Made by a program: the position numbers and the translations under genes
Shown here: positions 62,167-64,000 of the stretch, piece by piece
Layout: the number at the start of each line of letters is the position of its first letter
Numbering within the stretch: the stretch's first letter is position 1
The notes under the pieces: generated by a model
What the model was told of the DNA's origin: nothing
Seen by the model: the letters and a program-made list of their open reading frames with translations, nothing else
Database searches by the model: none
NCBI GenBank assembly: GCA_947179155.2
Contig: OX359285.1
Coordinates: 8,634,731 to 8,698,730 of the forward strand
Origin: Hedera helix
Lineage: Eukaryota > Streptophyta > Magnoliopsida > Apiales > Araliaceae
DNA length: 64,000 nucleotides
Direction of reading: 5' to 3'

Positions 62167-62169
62167 ATT

Positions 62170-63280
62170 TTGATAAATGGTACCAATTTATGTAGTAAAT
62201 TGACAATTTATAAGTCCCTTCTTTCCCAGATTGTATGAAACAAAATACTCCTTTTTCCCATATTAATATTGCAAATTAAATTGGTCAATGTTTTACTTGG
62301 GAATGTATTATTTGTAAAAAAAATATATTTTAAAGTTCGAGTACCTCTATAAATAAGCTTTCGAGTAATAATACATTTCTATGAACTAAACTAAACCGCA
62401 TATATTACATATAACCAATAAGGTTACATTCACATCGTTAACACTTTTGAAACTAATTTCCCAATATTTCTTTAGATTGAATAAGTTAACTAAATGTTGA
62501 TCTATTAATCATTAATTTAATCATACCCCTTTATCATGTCCTGCACTCCCATGCCACCCAACTATATAACTTGAAACTATCATGCACAAATCTCATATGC
62601 TGGAAAAAATTGTTAGAAATGCTTTTTGAAAAAGGGAGACTGAAGATAAAGGTCAAAACCAACAATGGCCGACACTCTGACAGTGTCGACAAAATGTAAT
62701 TTTATTTATTTAACCAAGAGACTTGTGTAAATAAAAACACAAGCAAGAATAAATAAAATCTAAGTGAACAAAATTCATAATTTCACATCAATCGCTTATT
62801 CAGCAGTTTTGTAATTTTCCATATCAAAGTTTAGTCATTTAAACAATTTAAACCAAATGACTGTGAATGACATTATAACTACAAAAAGGACGAAAACTCA
62901 TGATTTATGAATGAGATTCAGCAAGACTGTAACAAATTATGTGGAGATAATTAAGCTACTACAAGATGACACCTAAATAAATAGAGGGAATCATTTACAA
63001 ACATTCTCCGCAAGTGGGTGCAGGAAACCAAATCAGTAATACACAACTACTATCTAACACAAGTACTAAAATAGAAATAAGCCAAAATAGTAGTAAACAA
63101 AATAGTAGCAGCCAACATTCAAATTAGCAACAACCAATAGCAGCAAGCATCTCAACCAAGTAACATCACAATAAATGAACATCTCTAACTAGGTTGATAA
63201 ACCTAAAATAAAATAAAATATAAGTATATTAGATCTATGGATATGTAACTCATAATATTGAATAAAATAAATGTTCAAAC
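62170..63280. other. Intergenic DNA, nothing coding
   Basis: AT-rich and A-rich on the + strand. It could include the 3' UTR of the minus-strand FRS-like gene. AGCAGCCAACATTCAAATTA and nearby AGCAACAACCAATAGCAGCA are loosely repetitive. No gene is supported. Confidence 0.4.
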
Positions 63281-64000
63281 CTTTGGAAGTATGACTATCA
63301 TCTTCTGAACTTAAAAATGTTGTTGCACCTTCATTGTTAGGAGAATCTCTACATAAAAGCCAAAATAACATTCATCATTTAAAGATTGAGATAGAAAAAA
63401 TTGTTTACCATTACTTAAATATTACTTACCGATGTGCAAGCATTGGACAATTCCCTTTGTCATGTGATTGTCCAACTTTGTCATAACCATGACAACGTCT
63501 AGCCTTTAAGTTCTTGGCCTTCCCTAATGCCCTTTCTTTCCCTCCGTTAAGTCTTTTGCCACATCCTTTTACCCTCACTTTATTTGGTTCATTGTAAATA
63601 TGGTCTTTATTGCGACTCATCTTCCCAGATTGTGAACTTTTACCACTATCTACAACAAAGATTGATTGATTTGAGTGCATGAGCCAAAGCATCTTTATAA
63701 ATATTAATTTGGTCTTGGCTGGCATGTGAGGGCTTTATCAATAACATCCAAAGAACATTGAATTAATTCACTTCGCTTGATTATATATTCTTTGTCACTA
63801 TTTATCATTATTCCACTTTCATTATCGACCACTATCTCCGAATTTGCCTTCTTAGTCCACCTTTTCAAGATGTATGTTGTGGTAATTCGTCAAAATCATG
63901 CATTTTGTGCAAGTAACCAAGCACATGTCTACATGGTATCCCCACACTCTCAAACTTGTGGCAATTACATGAAGCAAAACCCAATTCTCTATCATAAATA
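63281..64000 (-). pseudogene. FAR1/FRS- or MULE-type transposase, 3' end
   Basis: Runs in from beyond the right edge. Near 63960-63900 the minus strand reads SCNCHKFESVGIPCRHVLGY, a SWIM zinc finger (CxC...CxH) as in FAR1-related factors and the Mutator-type transposases they descend from. A one-base frame change near 63880 leads to YILKRWTKKANSE, also typical of the family. Further shifts follow near 63725. The next open part has NKVRVKGCGKRLNGGKERAL and a Cys-rich tail, RRCHGYDKVGQSHDKGNCP, a degenerate CCHC knuckle. The exon ends at 63430 with donor GTAAGT. A last recognisable exon (63348-63281) encodes DSPNNEGATTFLSSEDDSHT. It could be a domesticated FRS gene or a transposase; the frameshifts favour a relic. 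Confidence 0.6.

Overview
The window looks like AT-rich nuclear DNA from a flowering plant, probably a eudicot. The evidence is one spliced conserved plant gene with GT-AG introns, an AATAAA-type poly(A) signal, Stowaway-type and SINE-like repeats, and long stretches of degenerate Ty1/copia and Ty3/gypsy-like LTR retrotransposons. No bacterial or organellar organisation is visible. The species cannot be named from the sequence alone.

Layout. (1) 1-8345: the 3' part of the only apparently intact gene, on the + strand. It has eleven exons, ends at 7980, and encodes a nuclear protein of the plant family that includes Arabidopsis At4g29790/At2g19390, which I take to be the plant ADA3-like subunit of the SAGA histone acetyltransferase module. 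A Stowaway-like MITE sits just downstream. (2) 8.6-14.3 kb: intergenic DNA with a SINE-like element and small duplications. (3) 14.3-16.1 kb: a decayed nucleoredoxin-like gene with frameshifts. (4) 16.6-21.5 kb: a MITE-like element split by a 4.36 kb LTR element that retains only a stub of its first LTR and has perfect GAATT target-site duplications. (5) 23.1-55.4 kb: a nest of LTR elements. Element A has ~2.5 kb LTRs and a ~0.4 kb internal region. Its second LTR is interrupted by a minus-strand Ty1/copia element B (27157-48810). B is interrupted between integrase and reverse transcriptase by element C (30927-43408), a 12.5 kb non-coding element with ~5 kb LTRs, a tRNA-Met-type primer binding site and AAACA target-site duplications. 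At 51172, A's second LTR is broken again by a minus-strand cluster D related to C. (6) 55.8-59 kb: two pieces of a decayed minus-strand Ty3/gypsy integrase, separated by about 2.6 kb that contains a cluster of imperfect palindromes. (7) 59-64 kb: tandem and inverted repeats, a GRF zinc-finger gene with an in-frame stop, and the 3' end of a frameshifted FAR1/FRS or Mutator-type transposase gene running off the window on the minus strand.

Apart from the ADA3-like gene, nearly all coding signal is relic. The most notable signals are the layered insertion history, the non-coding giant-LTR family whose LTRs carry a ~98 bp minisatellite with different copy numbers in its two LTRs, a short hairpin-forming motif shared by the LTRs of several elements, and the palindrome cluster at 56.9-57.9 kb. 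All calls come from reading the sequence; no database search was run.
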